DNA of 64,000 nucleotides from Pseudonocardia humida (GTDB lineage Bacteria; Actinomycetota; Actinomycetes; Mycobacteriales; Pseudonocardiaceae), in NCBI RefSeq assembly GCF_023898865.1, contig NZ_JAGSOV010000057.1, positions 62,001-126,000 of the forward strand, read 5' to 3'. This document shows positions 47,206 to 55,418 of this stretch, piece after piece. The notes beneath the pieces are model-generated. The model was not told the DNA's origin and made no database searches. It saw nothing but the letters and a program-made list of their open reading frames with translations. The position numbers were made by a program, and so were the translations under genes. How positions within the stretch are numbered: the stretch's first letter is position 1; every line of letters begins with the position of its first letter.

Positions 47206-47655
47206 ATGCCTGCCCCGTCCGAGACCCTCTCCCGCCGCTCCGTGCTGGCCGGTGCCTGCGTGACCTGCGCGGCCGCGGTCGCCGGCTGCGCCACCTACGG
47301 CCCGCCCACCGCGCCCGCCCCGGCTCCGGCGCCCTCCGCCGCGCCCGGTGCGGCCGCCCCGCCCGCGGGCGGTGCCCCCGCGCTGGCCCAGGTCGCGGAC
47401 GTGCCCGTCGGTGGCGGGCTGATCGTCGGCGACACCGTCATCACCCAGCCGACCGCGGGCGAGTTCAAGGCGTTCTCCACCGTCTGCACCCACCAGGGCT
47501 GCGCGGTCAGCGAGATCGCCGACGGCACGATCAACTGCCTGTGCCACGGCTCGAAGTTCTCCGTCGAGGACGGCGAGCCGACCGACGGCCCGGCGAACAC
47601 GGCGCTGCCGGCCAAGGAGATCACCGTCGAGGGGGAGTCGATCACCCTGGCCTGA
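47206..47655 (+). CDS. Exported Rieske [2Fe-2S] protein
   Basis: A 149-residue protein. A twin-arginine start (SRRSVLAGACVTCAAAVAGC) carries a lipobox-like Cys28, so it may be a Tat-exported lipoprotein. An Ala/Pro linker (29-60) precedes the Rieske domain with C94-T-H96-QG-C99 and C111-L-C113-H114. C94, H96, C111 and H114 ligate the cluster, and C99-C113 would form the stabilising disulfide. The cluster fold must be loaded before Tat export. It sits after DUF6529, so it probably passes electrons to or from that membrane protein. Upstream, the short direct repeat CCGTTCAAC (47119, 47135) is unassigned. Confidence 0.92.
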   Translation: MPAPSETLSRRSVLAGACVTCAAAVAGCATYGPPTAPAPAPAPSAAPGAAAPPAGGAPALAQVADVPVGGGLIVGDTVITQPTAGEFKAFSTVCTHQGCAVSEIADGTINCLCHGSKFSVEDGEPTDGPANTALPAKEITVEGESITLA

Positions 47656-47667
47656 CGCGATCTCCGG

Positions 47668-47695
47668 GCACCCGTGGGTGCGCCGATTCACGGCG
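47668..47695 (+). terminator. Twin small hairpins after Rieske gene
   Basis: GCACCC/GGGTGC (47668-47681) and CGCCG/CGGCG (47681-47695) follow the stop by 12 nt. Confidence 0.4.
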
Positions 47696-47725
47696 CGCAC
47701 ACGGGTCCGGGGCCGATGGGGCCTC

Positions 47726-47731
47726 TAGACT
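47726..47731 (+). promoter_or_regulatory. -10 box TAGACT before mutA
   Basis: TAGACT ends 8 nt before ATG 47740. No ribosome site is seen, so the mutAB-meaB message is probably leaderless or nearly so. Confidence 0.4.
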
Positions 47732-47739
47732 GCGTACCC

Positions 47740-49755
47740 ATGGTCAGCGGCGCCGCGGGCAGCGCACGGGCGGGCAGCACAGGGGCGAGCGGACCGGACG
47801 GCGCCGCCACCGGCACGGTCGCCGCCCGGGCGGAGCCCGCCGAGCCCGAGCGCCTCGCGCTGGCCGCCGAGTTCCCCGCGGTCGGTCGCGACGACTGGCT
47901 CGACGAGGTCGACAAGGTGCTGCGCCGCACGGGCCGGATCGGCGCCGACGCCCCCCGCGGCGCCGGGTTCGACGCGCTCGTCCGTCCCACCCTCGACGGC
48001 ATCCCGGTGGGCCCGCTCTACACCGCCGACGACATCGCCGGAGAGGCCGCTCCCGCCCGGACCGGCGTGCCGGGCGCGGCACCGTTCGTGCGCGGATCGC
48101 GCGCCCGCGGCCCGGTGCCCGACGGCTGGGACGTCCGCCAGCGCCACGCCCACCCCGATCCCGGGGCCGCCCGCGCCGCGGTGCTGGCCGACCTGGAGAA
48201 CGGCGCCACCTCGGTGTGGCTGGCGGTCGGCGAGGGCGGCACGGCCGTCGCCGACCTGGCCACCGTGCTCGACGGCGTCCACCTCGACCTGGCCCCGGTC
48301 GTGCTGGACGCGCCGGACGCGCCGACCGCGACCGCGGCGGCCGAGGCGTTCCTGGCCCTGGCCGCCCAGCGCGGGGTGGCACCCGATGCCCTGCTCGGCT
48401 CGCTCGGACTCGACCCGGTGGGCGTGCGCGCCCGCACCGGATCCGGCCCGGGGCCGGACTCCGTCGTCGCGCTGGCCGAGCGGGTCGCCGGGGAGCACCC
48501 GAAGCTGCGCGCGATCGTCGTCGACGCGTTGCCGGTGGCCGGGGCGGGCGGGTCCGACGCCCAGGAGCTGGGGTTCTCGCTGGCCGCGGGAGTGGCCTAC
48601 CTGCGCGCGCTCGTGGACGGCGGGATCGCCCCCGACCGGGCCGCCGAGCTGCTGGAGTTCCGCTACGCGGCCACCGTCGAGCAGTTCCCGACGATCGCGA
48701 AGCTGCGCGCCGCGCGCCGGCTGTGGTCGCGGGTGCTGCAGGCCAGCGGGATCGACCAGCCCCGCGGCCAGTTCCAGCACGCCGTCGCCGCGGCGACGGC
48801 GCTGAGCAGGCGCGATCCCTACGTCAACCTGCTTCGCGGCACCGTGGCCTGCGTCGCCGCCGGCGTCGGCGGCGCCGACGCGGTCACCGTGGCCCCGTTC
48901 GACGCCGCGATCGGCGCCGCCACGCCGTTCTCCCGGCGGATCGCCCGCAACACCCAGTCGCTGCTGGTCGAGGAGTCGCACCTGGCCCGGGTGCTCGACC
49001 CGGCAGGCGGCTCGTGGTTGGTCGAGTCGCTCACCGACTCCCTGGCCCGGGCGGGCTGGGCCTTCTTCCAGGAGCTCGAAGCCGCGGGCGGGGTCGTTCC
49101 CGCGCTCGACTCCGGCCTGCTGGCCGAGCGGGTCAGCACGATCCGGGCGAAGCGGGAGGCGGCCGCGGCCACCCGCCGCGCGCCGATCACCGGGGTCAGC
49201 GAGTTCCCCGACCTGGCCGAGAAGCCCGTCGAGCGCGAGCCGCTGCCCCCGGCCCCCGGGGGCGGGCTGCCGGTGTACCGGCCGGCGGCGGCCTTCGAGG
49301 AGCGGCGCGACCGCTCCGACGCCGCACTGGCCGCCACGGGTGCCCGCCCGCGGGCCTTCCTGGCCACGCTCGGCCCGCTGTCGGCCTACGCGGTGCGCGC
49401 CGGGTTCGCCCGCAACCTGCTCGCCGCGGGCGGTGTCGAGGCGGTCGAGGCCGGCCCCACCACCGGCCCGGACGAGGTGGTGGCCGAGTTCGCCGCGGCG
49501 GGCACCCCCGTCGCGGTGCTCTGCTCGACCGACGCCCTCTACGCCGAACGGGCCGCGGAGACGGCCGCCGCGCTGCGCGAGGCGGGCGCCGGGCTCATCC
49601 TGCTGGCGGGCGCGGCCGACGTCCCGGGTGTCGACGGGCGCCTCAAGGCCGGCGGCGACGCCCTGGCCACCATCGACGCCGTCTACGCGGCCATCGACGC
49701 GAGCAGCGGCACAGCCACCGGTACCACCGCCGACCGGGCTCTGGAGGAGTCATGA
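47740..49755 (+). CDS. mutA: Methylmalonyl-CoA mutase small subunit
   Basis: A 671-residue subunit of heterodimeric methylmalonyl-CoA mutase. The TIM-barrel part (about 85-500) has PLYTADDIAGEAAP, FRYAATVEQFPTIAKLRAAR, RRDPYVNLLRG and RRIARNTQSLLVEESHLA. The C-terminal flavodoxin-like domain (about 530-655, AFLATLGPLSAYAVRAGFAR) lacks the DxHxxG cobalamin motif, as expected for the non-catalytic small subunit. With MutB it converts (R)-methylmalonyl-CoA to succinyl-CoA. ATG 47740 is chosen; more upstream starts would cross the promoter. It is coupled to mutB by ATGA. Confidence 0.93.
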   Translation: MVSGAAGSARAGSTGASGPDGAATGTVAARAEPAEPERLALAAEFPAVGRDDWLDEVDKVLRRTGRIGADAPRGAGFDALVRPTLDGIPVGPLYTADDIAGEAAPARTGVPGAAPFVRGSRARGPVPDGWDVRQRHAHPDPGAARAAVLADLENGATSVWLAVGEGGTAVADLATVLDGVHLDLAPVVLDAPDAPTATAAAEAFLALAAQRGVAPDALLGSLGLDPVGVRARTGSGPGPDSVVALAERVAGEHPKLRAIVVDALPVAGAGGSDAQELGFSLAAGVAYLRALVDGGIAPDRAAELLEFRYAATVEQFPTIAKLRAARRLWSRVLQASGIDQPRGQFQHAVAAATALSRRDPYVNLLRGTVACVAAGVGGADAVTVAPFDAAIGAATPFSRRIARNTQSLLVEESHLARVLDPAGGSWLVESLTDSLARAGWAFFQELEAAGGVVPALDSGLLAERVSTIRAKREAAAATRRAPITGVSEFPDLAEKPVEREPLPPAPGGGLPVYRPAAAFEERRDRSDAALAATGARPRAFLATLGPLSAYAVRAGFARNLLAAGGVEAVEAGPTTGPDEVVAEFAAAGTPVAVLCSTDALYAERAAETAAALREAGAGLILLAGAADVPGVDGRLKAGGDALATIDAVYAAIDASSGTATGTTADRALEES

Positions 49756-52007
49756 GCATCCCCGACTTCACCCGGGTACCCCTCGAGGCCGACGCGCCGC
49801 CGGGGGGCGGCCCGCCCGCGGCGAGCTGGGAGCAGGCGCTGGCCGGGGCCGAGCCGCCGCCGGTGTGGGAGGCGCCGGAGGGCGTCGCGGTCTCGCCGCT
49901 CTACACCGCCGACGACCTGGCCGACGTCGACTTCCTGGGCACCTACCCCGGGCTGGCGCCGTTCCTGCGCGGCCCGTACCCGACGATGTACACGACCCAG
50001 CCCTGGACCGTGCGCCAGTACGCCGGGTTCTCCACGGCGACCGAGTCCAACGCCTTCTACCGGCGCAACCTGGCCGCCGGGCAGAAGGGCCTGTCGATCG
50101 CGTTCGACCTGGCCACCCACCGCGGCTACGACTCCGACCACCCCCGCGTCGGCGGCGACGTCGGCATGGCCGGAGTGGCCATCGACTCCATCTACGACAT
50201 GCGCCAGCTCTTCGACGGCATCCCGTTGGGCGAGATGTCGGTGTCGATGACGATGAACGGCGCGGTGCTGCCGGTGCTGGCGCTCTACATCGTCGCCGCC
50301 CAGGAGCAGGGCGTGGCGCGGGAGAAGCTGACCGGGACCATCCAGAACGACATCCTCAAGGAGTTCATGGTCCGCAACACCTACATCTACCCGCCGCAGC
50401 CCTCGATGCAGATCATCTCCGACATCTTCAGCTACACCTCGCGGGAGATGCCGAAGTTCAACTCGATCTCCATCTCCGGCTACCACATCCAGGAGGCCGG
50501 CGCGACCGCCGACCTGGAGCTGGCCTACACCCTGGCCGACGGCGTGGAGTACCTGCGGGCCGGGATCGACGCCGGGCTCGACGTCGACCGGTTCGCGCCC
50601 CGGCTGAGCTTCTTCTGGGGCATCGGGATGAACTTCTTCATGGAGGTCGCGAAGCTGCGCGCGGCCCGGTTGCTGTGGGCCAAGCTGGTGAACCGGTTCG
50701 AGCCGAAGAACGCCAAGTCACTCTCGCTGCGCACGCACTCGCAGACCTCCGGCTGGTCGCTGACCGCGCAGGACGTCTACAACAACGTGATCCGCACCTG
50801 CGTGGAGGCGATGGCCGCCACCCAGGGCCACACCCAGTCGCTGCACACCAACGCCCTGGACGAGGCGCTGGCCCTGCCCACCGACTTCTCGGCCCGCATC
50901 GCCCGCAACACCCAGCTGCTGCTGCAGCAGGAGTCGGGCACCACCCGGGTCATCGACCCGTGGGGCGGCAGCTACTACGTCGAGCGCCTCACCTACGACC
51001 TGGCCCGCCGGGCCTGGGCGCACATCGAGGAGGTCGAGGCGGCCGGCGGCATGGCCCAGGCCATCGACGCCGGCATCCCGAAGCTGCGCGTCGAGGAGGC
51101 CGCCGCGCGCACCCAGGCCCGCATCGACTCCGGGCGCCAGCCGGTGATCGGGGTCAACAAGTACGTCACCGACGTCGACGAGCAGGTCGACGTGCTGCGC
51201 GTGGACAACGCGGGCGTGCGCGCCGAGCAGCTGGCCAAGCTGCGCCGTCTGCGCGAGGAGCGCGACGACCGCGCCGTGGACGACGCCCTGCGCGCGCTGA
51301 CGAACGCCGCGGCCGCGATCGCCGAGGGCTCCACGCGCACCGACGCGCAGAACCTGCTGGCGCTGGCCGTCGACGCCGCGGGCGCGATGGCCACCGTGGG
51401 CGAGATCTCCGACGCGCTGGAGAAGGTCTTCGGGCGCCACGCCGGCCAGATCCGCATCATCTCCGGGGTGTACTCCGAGGAGGCGGGGGCGAGCCCCGCG
51501 ATCTCCAGGGCCCGCGAGCTGGTCGACGCGTTCGCCGCCGACGAGGGCCGCCAACCGCGCATCCTGGTGGCCAAGATGGGCCAGGACGGCCACGACCGCG
51601 GCCAGAAGGTGATCGCCACCGCGTTCGCCGACCTGGGCTTCGACGTCGACGTGGGCCCGCTGTTCCAGACCCCGGCGGAGGTGGCCCGCCAGGCCGTGGA
51701 GGCCGACGTGCACGTCGTCGGGGTCAACTCGCTGGCCGCCGGACACCTCACCCTGGTCCCGGAGCTGCGTGCCGAGCTGGCCGGGCTCGACCGCGCGGAC
51801 ATCATGGTCGTGGTGGGCGGGGTCATCCCGCCCGACGACTACGCGACGCTGGAGGAGATGGGCGCCGCGGCGATCTTCGGGCCGGGCACGGTGATCGCCG
51901 AGGCGGCGGTCGACCTGCTGGAGAAGCTGATCGCCCTGCACGGTGCCGATGACGCCGACGGTCCCGATGGGGCCGACGGCGCCGGCAGCGGCGGCACCGG
52001 GCGCTGA
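49752..52007 (+). CDS. mutB: Methylmalonyl-CoA mutase large subunit
   Basis: A 751-residue catalytic subunit. The barrel (about 50-570) carries YPTMYTTQPWTVRQYAGFST (substrate-binding Tyr/Arg region), SIAFDLATHRGYDSDHPRVG, the active-site stretch SISGYHIQEAGATADLELAY, and RTHSQTSGWSLTAQDVYNN. The C-terminal B12-binding domain has MGQDGHDRGQKVIATAF with the cobalt-ligating H614, then GVNSLAAGHLTLVPEL and VVVGGVIPPDDY. The length is standard apart from an Asp/Gly-rich tail of about 15 residues. Adenosylcobalamin-dependent. Overlaps both mutA and meaB, so the three genes form one tight operon. Confidence 0.97.
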   Translation: MSIPDFTRVPLEADAPPGGGPPAASWEQALAGAEPPPVWEAPEGVAVSPLYTADDLADVDFLGTYPGLAPFLRGPYPTMYTTQPWTVRQYAGFSTATESNAFYRRNLAAGQKGLSIAFDLATHRGYDSDHPRVGGDVGMAGVAIDSIYDMRQLFDGIPLGEMSVSMTMNGAVLPVLALYIVAAQEQGVAREKLTGTIQNDILKEFMVRNTYIYPPQPSMQIISDIFSYTSREMPKFNSISISGYHIQEAGATADLELAYTLADGVEYLRAGIDAGLDVDRFAPRLSFFWGIGMNFFMEVAKLRAARLLWAKLVNRFEPKNAKSLSLRTHSQTSGWSLTAQDVYNNVIRTCVEAMAATQGHTQSLHTNALDEALALPTDFSARIARNTQLLLQQESGTTRVIDPWGGSYYVERLTYDLARRAWAHIEEVEAAGGMAQAIDAGIPKLRVEEAAARTQARIDSGRQPVIGVNKYVTDVDEQVDVLRVDNAGVRAEQLAKLRRLREERDDRAVDDALRALTNAAAAIAEGSTRTDAQNLLALAVDAAGAMATVGEISDALEKVFGRHAGQIRIISGVYSEEAGASPAISRARELVDAFAADEGRQPRILVAKMGQDGHDRGQKVIATAFADLGFDVDVGPLFQTPAEVARQAVEADVHVVGVNSLAAGHLTLVPELRAELAGLDRADIMVVVGGVIPPDDYATLEEMGAAAIFGPGTVIAEAAVDLLEKLIALHGADDADGPDGADGAGSGGTGR

Positions 52008-53002
52008 TGGCGCGGAAGGTCGACGTCGCCGCGCTGGCCAAGGGTGTGCTGGACGGCTCGCGGTCGCTGCTGGCCCGGGCCATCACGCTGGTCGAGTCGC
52101 ACCACCCCGAGCACCGCAGGGCCGCACAGGAGCTGCTGATGGAGCTGCTCCCGGCGGCGGGCGGGGCGCACCGGGTGGGCATCAGCGGGGTCCCCGGCGT
52201 CGGGAAGTCCACGTTCATCGAGGCGCTGGGCACCCGGCTGACCGGGGCCGGGCACCGCGTCGCCGTGCTCGCGGTCGACCCGTCCTCCACCCGCACCCGC
52301 GGTTCGATCCTGGGCGACAAGACCCGGATGACCGCGCTGTCCACCGACCCCGACGCGTTCGTGCGCCCCTCGCCCAGCGCGGGCACGCTGGGCGGGGTCG
52401 CCCGGGCCACCCGCGAGACGATCGTGCTGATGGAGGCGGCGGGCTACGACGTCGTGCTGGTCGAGACCGTCGGCGTCGGGCAGAGCGAGATCGCCGTCGC
52501 CGCCATGGTCGACACCTTCCTGCTGCTGACCATCGCCCGCACCGGCGACCAGCTGCAGGGGATCAAGAAGGGCATCCTGGAGATCGCCGACGTCGTCGCG
52601 GTCAACAAGGCCGACGGCGAGCACGAGGGCGACGCCCGCAGCGCCGCCGCCGACCTGGCCTCGGCGCTGCGCATGATGGCCCCGGCCGGCGAGTCCGCCG
52701 CGATCGACTGGCGCCCGCCCGTGCTGCCGTGCAGCTCGCGCACGGGCGCCGGCCTCGACGAGGTGTGGGAGGCCGTCGAGCGCCACCGGGCGGCGCTCGA
52801 CCAGCACGGCGAGCTGGCGGGCAAGCGGGCCACCCAGCAGGTCGACTGGATGTGGGCGATGGTGCGCGACCGGCTCCTCGACCGGCTGCAGTCCGACCCC
52901 GGGGTGCGGGAGGTGCTGCCGCGCCTGGAGCGGGAGGTGCGCGCCGGCGAGCGCACGCCCACCCTGGCGGCGCAGGACATCCTCGACCGCCTCGGCCTCT
53001 GA
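52007..53002 (+). CDS. meaB: Methylmalonyl-CoA mutase GTPase chaperone
   Basis: A 331-residue G3E-type GTPase of the MeaB/ArgK family. It has Walker A GVPGVGKST (61-69), the base-contact loop VLAVDPSSTRTRGSILGDKT, ETVGVGQSEIAVA (switch/Walker B region), and NKADGEHE as the guanine-specificity NKxD. MeaB loads and protects adenosylcobalamin on the mutase. ATG 52007 shares one base with the mutB stop (TGATG). The C-terminal helices (about 285-331) serve dimerisation in relatives. Confidence 0.95.
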   Translation: MARKVDVAALAKGVLDGSRSLLARAITLVESHHPEHRRAAQELLMELLPAAGGAHRVGISGVPGVGKSTFIEALGTRLTGAGHRVAVLAVDPSSTRTRGSILGDKTRMTALSTDPDAFVRPSPSAGTLGGVARATRETIVLMEAAGYDVVLVETVGVGQSEIAVAAMVDTFLLLTIARTGDQLQGIKKGILEIADVVAVNKADGEHEGDARSAAADLASALRMMAPAGESAAIDWRPPVLPCSSRTGAGLDEVWEAVERHRAALDQHGELAGKRATQQVDWMWAMVRDRLLDRLQSDPGVREVLPRLEREVRAGERTPTLAAQDILDRLGL

Positions 53003-53023
53003 GACCCCACCGGCGCCACGGCA

Positions 53024-53029
53024 TAGGCT
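53024..53029 (+). promoter_or_regulatory. -10 box TAGGCT, leaderless promoter
   Basis: TAGGCT ends 6 nt before GTG 53036; no Shine-Dalgarno is present. It gives the DUF1707 gene its own promoter after meaB. Confidence 0.45.
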
Positions 53030-53035
53030 CGGGGT

Positions 53036-53665
53036 GTGACCGACCCGATCCCCGCCCGCGACCTGCGCGTCTCCGACGACGAGCGGCGCCACGTGATCGC
53101 GCTGCTGGAGCGCGCCACGGGGCGCGGCGTGATCGACCTCGACGAGTTCACCTCCCGGGTGGACACCGCGCTCGCCGCCCGCACGCGGGGCGAGCTGAAC
53201 GCGGTGCTGGTCGACCTCCCCGGTCTCGTGCACCCCGATCGCCCGACCGGGCCCCCGGCCACCCGCGCGGCGGCGCCGCAGCGCCGCGCCGCCCGCGCGC
53301 CGGTGCCCGGGGGCGGGGAGCTGCTCAGCGCCCAGCTCGGGTCGGTGAACCGTCGCGGCCGCTGGGAGGTGCCCGGGCACCTGCGCATCCAGGTCGCCAT
53401 GGGCACGGTCGAGCTCGACTTCACCGAGACCGACGTGCCCGCCACCGTGGAGATCGACTTCGACGTCACCGCGGGCTCGGTGGAGCTGCGCCTGCCCGAG
53501 CACGCCCGGGTCGACCGGGACGGGATCTCGGCCACGCTGGCCAGCATCGAGGAGAAGCTGCGCGGCGGCGACGGCAGCGGCCCGCTCTTCGTGCTGCGCG
53601 GGTCGGTGCGGGCGGGGTCCGTGGAGGTGAAGGGCCCGCGCCGCCGGTGGCTGCGCAAGCGCTGA
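53036..53665 (+). CDS. DUF1707 SHOCT-like / DUF2154-type protein
   Basis: A 209-residue protein. The N-terminal DUF1707 domain (about 8-62) reads ARDLRVSDDERRHVIALLER and GVIDLDEFTSRVDTALAART. After a Pro/Ala linker comes a beta-helix-like adhesin/LiaF-type domain (about 105-200: LRIQVAMGTVELDFTETDVP, LRGSVRAGSVEVKGP). There is no membrane segment. The family is common in actinobacteria and of unknown role; LiaF-like domains in other phyla take part in envelope-stress signalling. It appears leaderless. Confidence 0.8.
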   Translation: MTDPIPARDLRVSDDERRHVIALLERATGRGVIDLDEFTSRVDTALAARTRGELNAVLVDLPGLVHPDRPTGPPATRAAAPQRRAARAPVPGGGELLSAQLGSVNRRGRWEVPGHLRIQVAMGTVELDFTETDVPATVEIDFDVTAGSVELRLPEHARVDRDGISATLASIEEKLRGGDGSGPLFVLRGSVRAGSVEVKGPRRRWLRKR

Positions 53666-53741
53666 CGGTCCGGCGGGGCGCGCCGCCATCCGCCGCCCCG
53701 TCACCCCGGCGCGTCGTCGTCGTGGTGACGGTCCGTGTCCG

Positions 53742-53747
53742 TAGGGT
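53742..53747 (+). promoter_or_regulatory. -10 box TAGGGT, leaderless promoter
   Basis: TAGGGT ends 7 nt before GTG 53755 and no ribosome-binding site is visible. Confidence 0.4.
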
Positions 53748-53754
53748 CGGTGGT

Positions 53755-54558
53755 GTGCTCGGGGTAAGTCATGCAACGTCGGGTGCGGTCGTCGGGCTGG
53801 CGGTGGCGGGGTACGCGCCGCAGGTGGTGGGGATCGAGCCCAGCGCGGGCACGGTGGTGACCTTCGCCGCGGTGTGCGCCGGGGCCGCTCTGCTGCCCGA
53901 CCTCGACCACCCCAACTCCATCGCCACCCGCCGGTTCGCGGCGGCGTCGTGGCTGGCCAGCCACGTGGTCCGGCCGCTGTCCGGGCTGCTCTACGACCTC
54001 ACCCGGGGCCGGCGCGACACCGGGAAGGGCACCCACCGCGGCATCACGCACACCATCCTCGGCGCCGTGGCGCTCGGCATGACGATCAACCTGGCCTCGG
54101 CGCGCTGGGGCACGCCCGTTCTGGTGGGCACGCTGTTCATCTGCATCGCCCTGGCCATCAAGGGCCTGGACGCGCTGGTCCCCGGCCCGCCGTCGCTGGT
54201 CATCGCGGCCGGGCTCACCTACCTGGTGGAGGACGTCGTGCCCGGTGGCACGGTGGGCACCGCGGGCTGGCTGGGCACGGCGGTGACGATCGGCATGGTC
54301 GTGCACTCGGTGGGCGACGCCATCACCGAGAGCGGGGCCCCGCTGCTGTGGCCGCTGCCGATCCGGCGGCGCCGCTGGTACCCGGTGGGCAGCCCGCGAC
54401 CGCTGCGGATGCGCACCGGCGGCTCGGTGGAGGCCTGGGTGGTCGCACCCGCGCTCACCGTCGCCACGTTCGTGCTCGCCGCGCTCGTCGTGCCCGGGCT
54501 GGCCCCCTGGCTCACCGAGGTGGGCCAGCAGGCCTACCGACTCGTGTCCGGCGCCTGA
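53755..54558 (+). CDS. Metal-dependent membrane hydrolase (DUF457/YdjM-like)
   Basis: A 267-residue polytopic membrane protein. The start VLGVSHATSGAVVGLAVAGY has the family's N-terminal SHATSG motif with a metal-type His. AALLPDLDHPNSIATRRFA supplies DLDH, and GTHRGITHTILGAVAL supplies HRGxTH. These His/Asp residues define the LexA-binding/metal-dependent hydrolase family (YdjM, DUF457). About 6 hydrophobic segments are present. Activity is thought to be phosphohydrolase-like but is not established. GTG 53755 keeps the SHATSG motif at the N-terminus. Confidence 0.85.
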   Translation: MLGVSHATSGAVVGLAVAGYAPQVVGIEPSAGTVVTFAAVCAGAALLPDLDHPNSIATRRFAAASWLASHVVRPLSGLLYDLTRGRRDTGKGTHRGITHTILGAVALGMTINLASARWGTPVLVGTLFICIALAIKGLDALVPGPPSLVIAAGLTYLVEDVVPGGTVGTAGWLGTAVTIGMVVHSVGDAITESGAPLLWPLPIRRRRWYPVGSPRPLRMRTGGSVEAWVVAPALTVATFVLAALVVPGLAPWLTEVGQQAYRLVSGA

Positions 54559-54575
54559 CGGGGGAGAATGGCGCC

Positions 54576-55418
54576 ATGGCCGCACGTGAGCTCCCGTCCC
54601 GCCCCGTCGTCGGCGTCCTGCACCCCGGCGCGATGGGATCGGCGGTGGGCTCGGCGCTCAAGACCAGGGCCTCCGCGGTGATCTGGGCGGCGGCGGGGCG
54701 CAGCGTCACCACGTCGCGGCGCGCCGAGCTGGCCGACCTGGTCGGCGTGGCCGACCTGGCCGCGGTCGCCCGCCGCGCCGACGTGATCGTGTCGGTGTGC
54801 CCGCCGCACGCGGCCCGCGACGTCGCCGAGCAGGTGGCGCGGGCCCTCGACGGCCGCCCCGAGCGGCCCCTCTACCTCGACGCCAACGCCGTCTCCCCGG
54901 ACACGGTCCGCGGCATCGGCACCCTCCTCGGGCCCGAGCACGTCGTCGACGGCGCGATCATCGGCCCGCCGGCCTGGGAGCCGGGACCGGCGCTGCTGTG
55001 GCTCTCCGGCCCGGCCGCGCCGGTCCTCGAGCGGCTGTTCGCCGGCACCGCCTTCCCGGCCCGGGTCCTGGACGCCGAGCTGGGCACGGCGAGCGCGCTG
55101 AAGGCCTGCTTCGCGCTGCAGAGCAAGGCCCTCGCGGCGCTGCGGCTGGCGATGGCGGACGCCGCCGAGCGCTACGGCGTCACCGCCGCGCTGCGCGAGG
55201 AGCTGGTCCGCACCGGCGGCGAGCAGCTCGCCGACGGCGTGCCCCCCGGGCTGGCCTCGAAGGCGTGGCGGTTCGAGGGGGAGATGCGCGAGGCGGCCGC
55301 GGCGCTGGCCGCCGTGGGCGTGCCCGACGGCTTCTCGCTGGCCGCGGCCGAGGTCTACCGCGGGCTCGCCGCGGTCGACCCGACCGACCGCGCCAACGAG
55401 TGGGGCCTGCGCGGCTGA
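54576..55418 (+). CDS. NAD(P)-dependent beta-hydroxyacid dehydrogenase-like protein (DUF1932)
   Basis: A 280-residue two-domain dehydrogenase. A Rossmann domain (about 10-165) with GVLHPGAMGSAVGSAL, VIVSVCPPHAARDVAEQVA and DANAVSPDTVRGIG resembles 6-phosphogluconate dehydrogenases. A C-terminal helical DUF1932 domain (about 175-260) has ASALKACFALQSKALAALRL. The HPGAMG turn replaces the usual GLGxMG. The substrate is unknown. ATG 54576 has GGGGAG upstream. A hairpin follows the stop. Confidence 0.85.
   Translation: MAARELPSRPVVGVLHPGAMGSAVGSALKTRASAVIWAAAGRSVTTSRRAELADLVGVADLAAVARRADVIVSVCPPHAARDVAEQVARALDGRPERPLYLDANAVSPDTVRGIGTLLGPEHVVDGAIIGPPAWEPGPALLWLSGPAAPVLERLFAGTAFPARVLDAELGTASALKACFALQSKALAALRLAMADAAERYGVTAALREELVRTGGEQLADGVPPGLASKAWRFEGEMREAAAALAAVGVPDGFSLAAAEVYRGLAAVDPTDRANEWGLRG

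Noticed and set aside
46611..49751. Long upstream extension of mutB
   Set aside because: The frame stays open through mutA and the Rieske gene only because of GC bias; the MutB N-terminus begins at the ATG overlapping the mutA stop.
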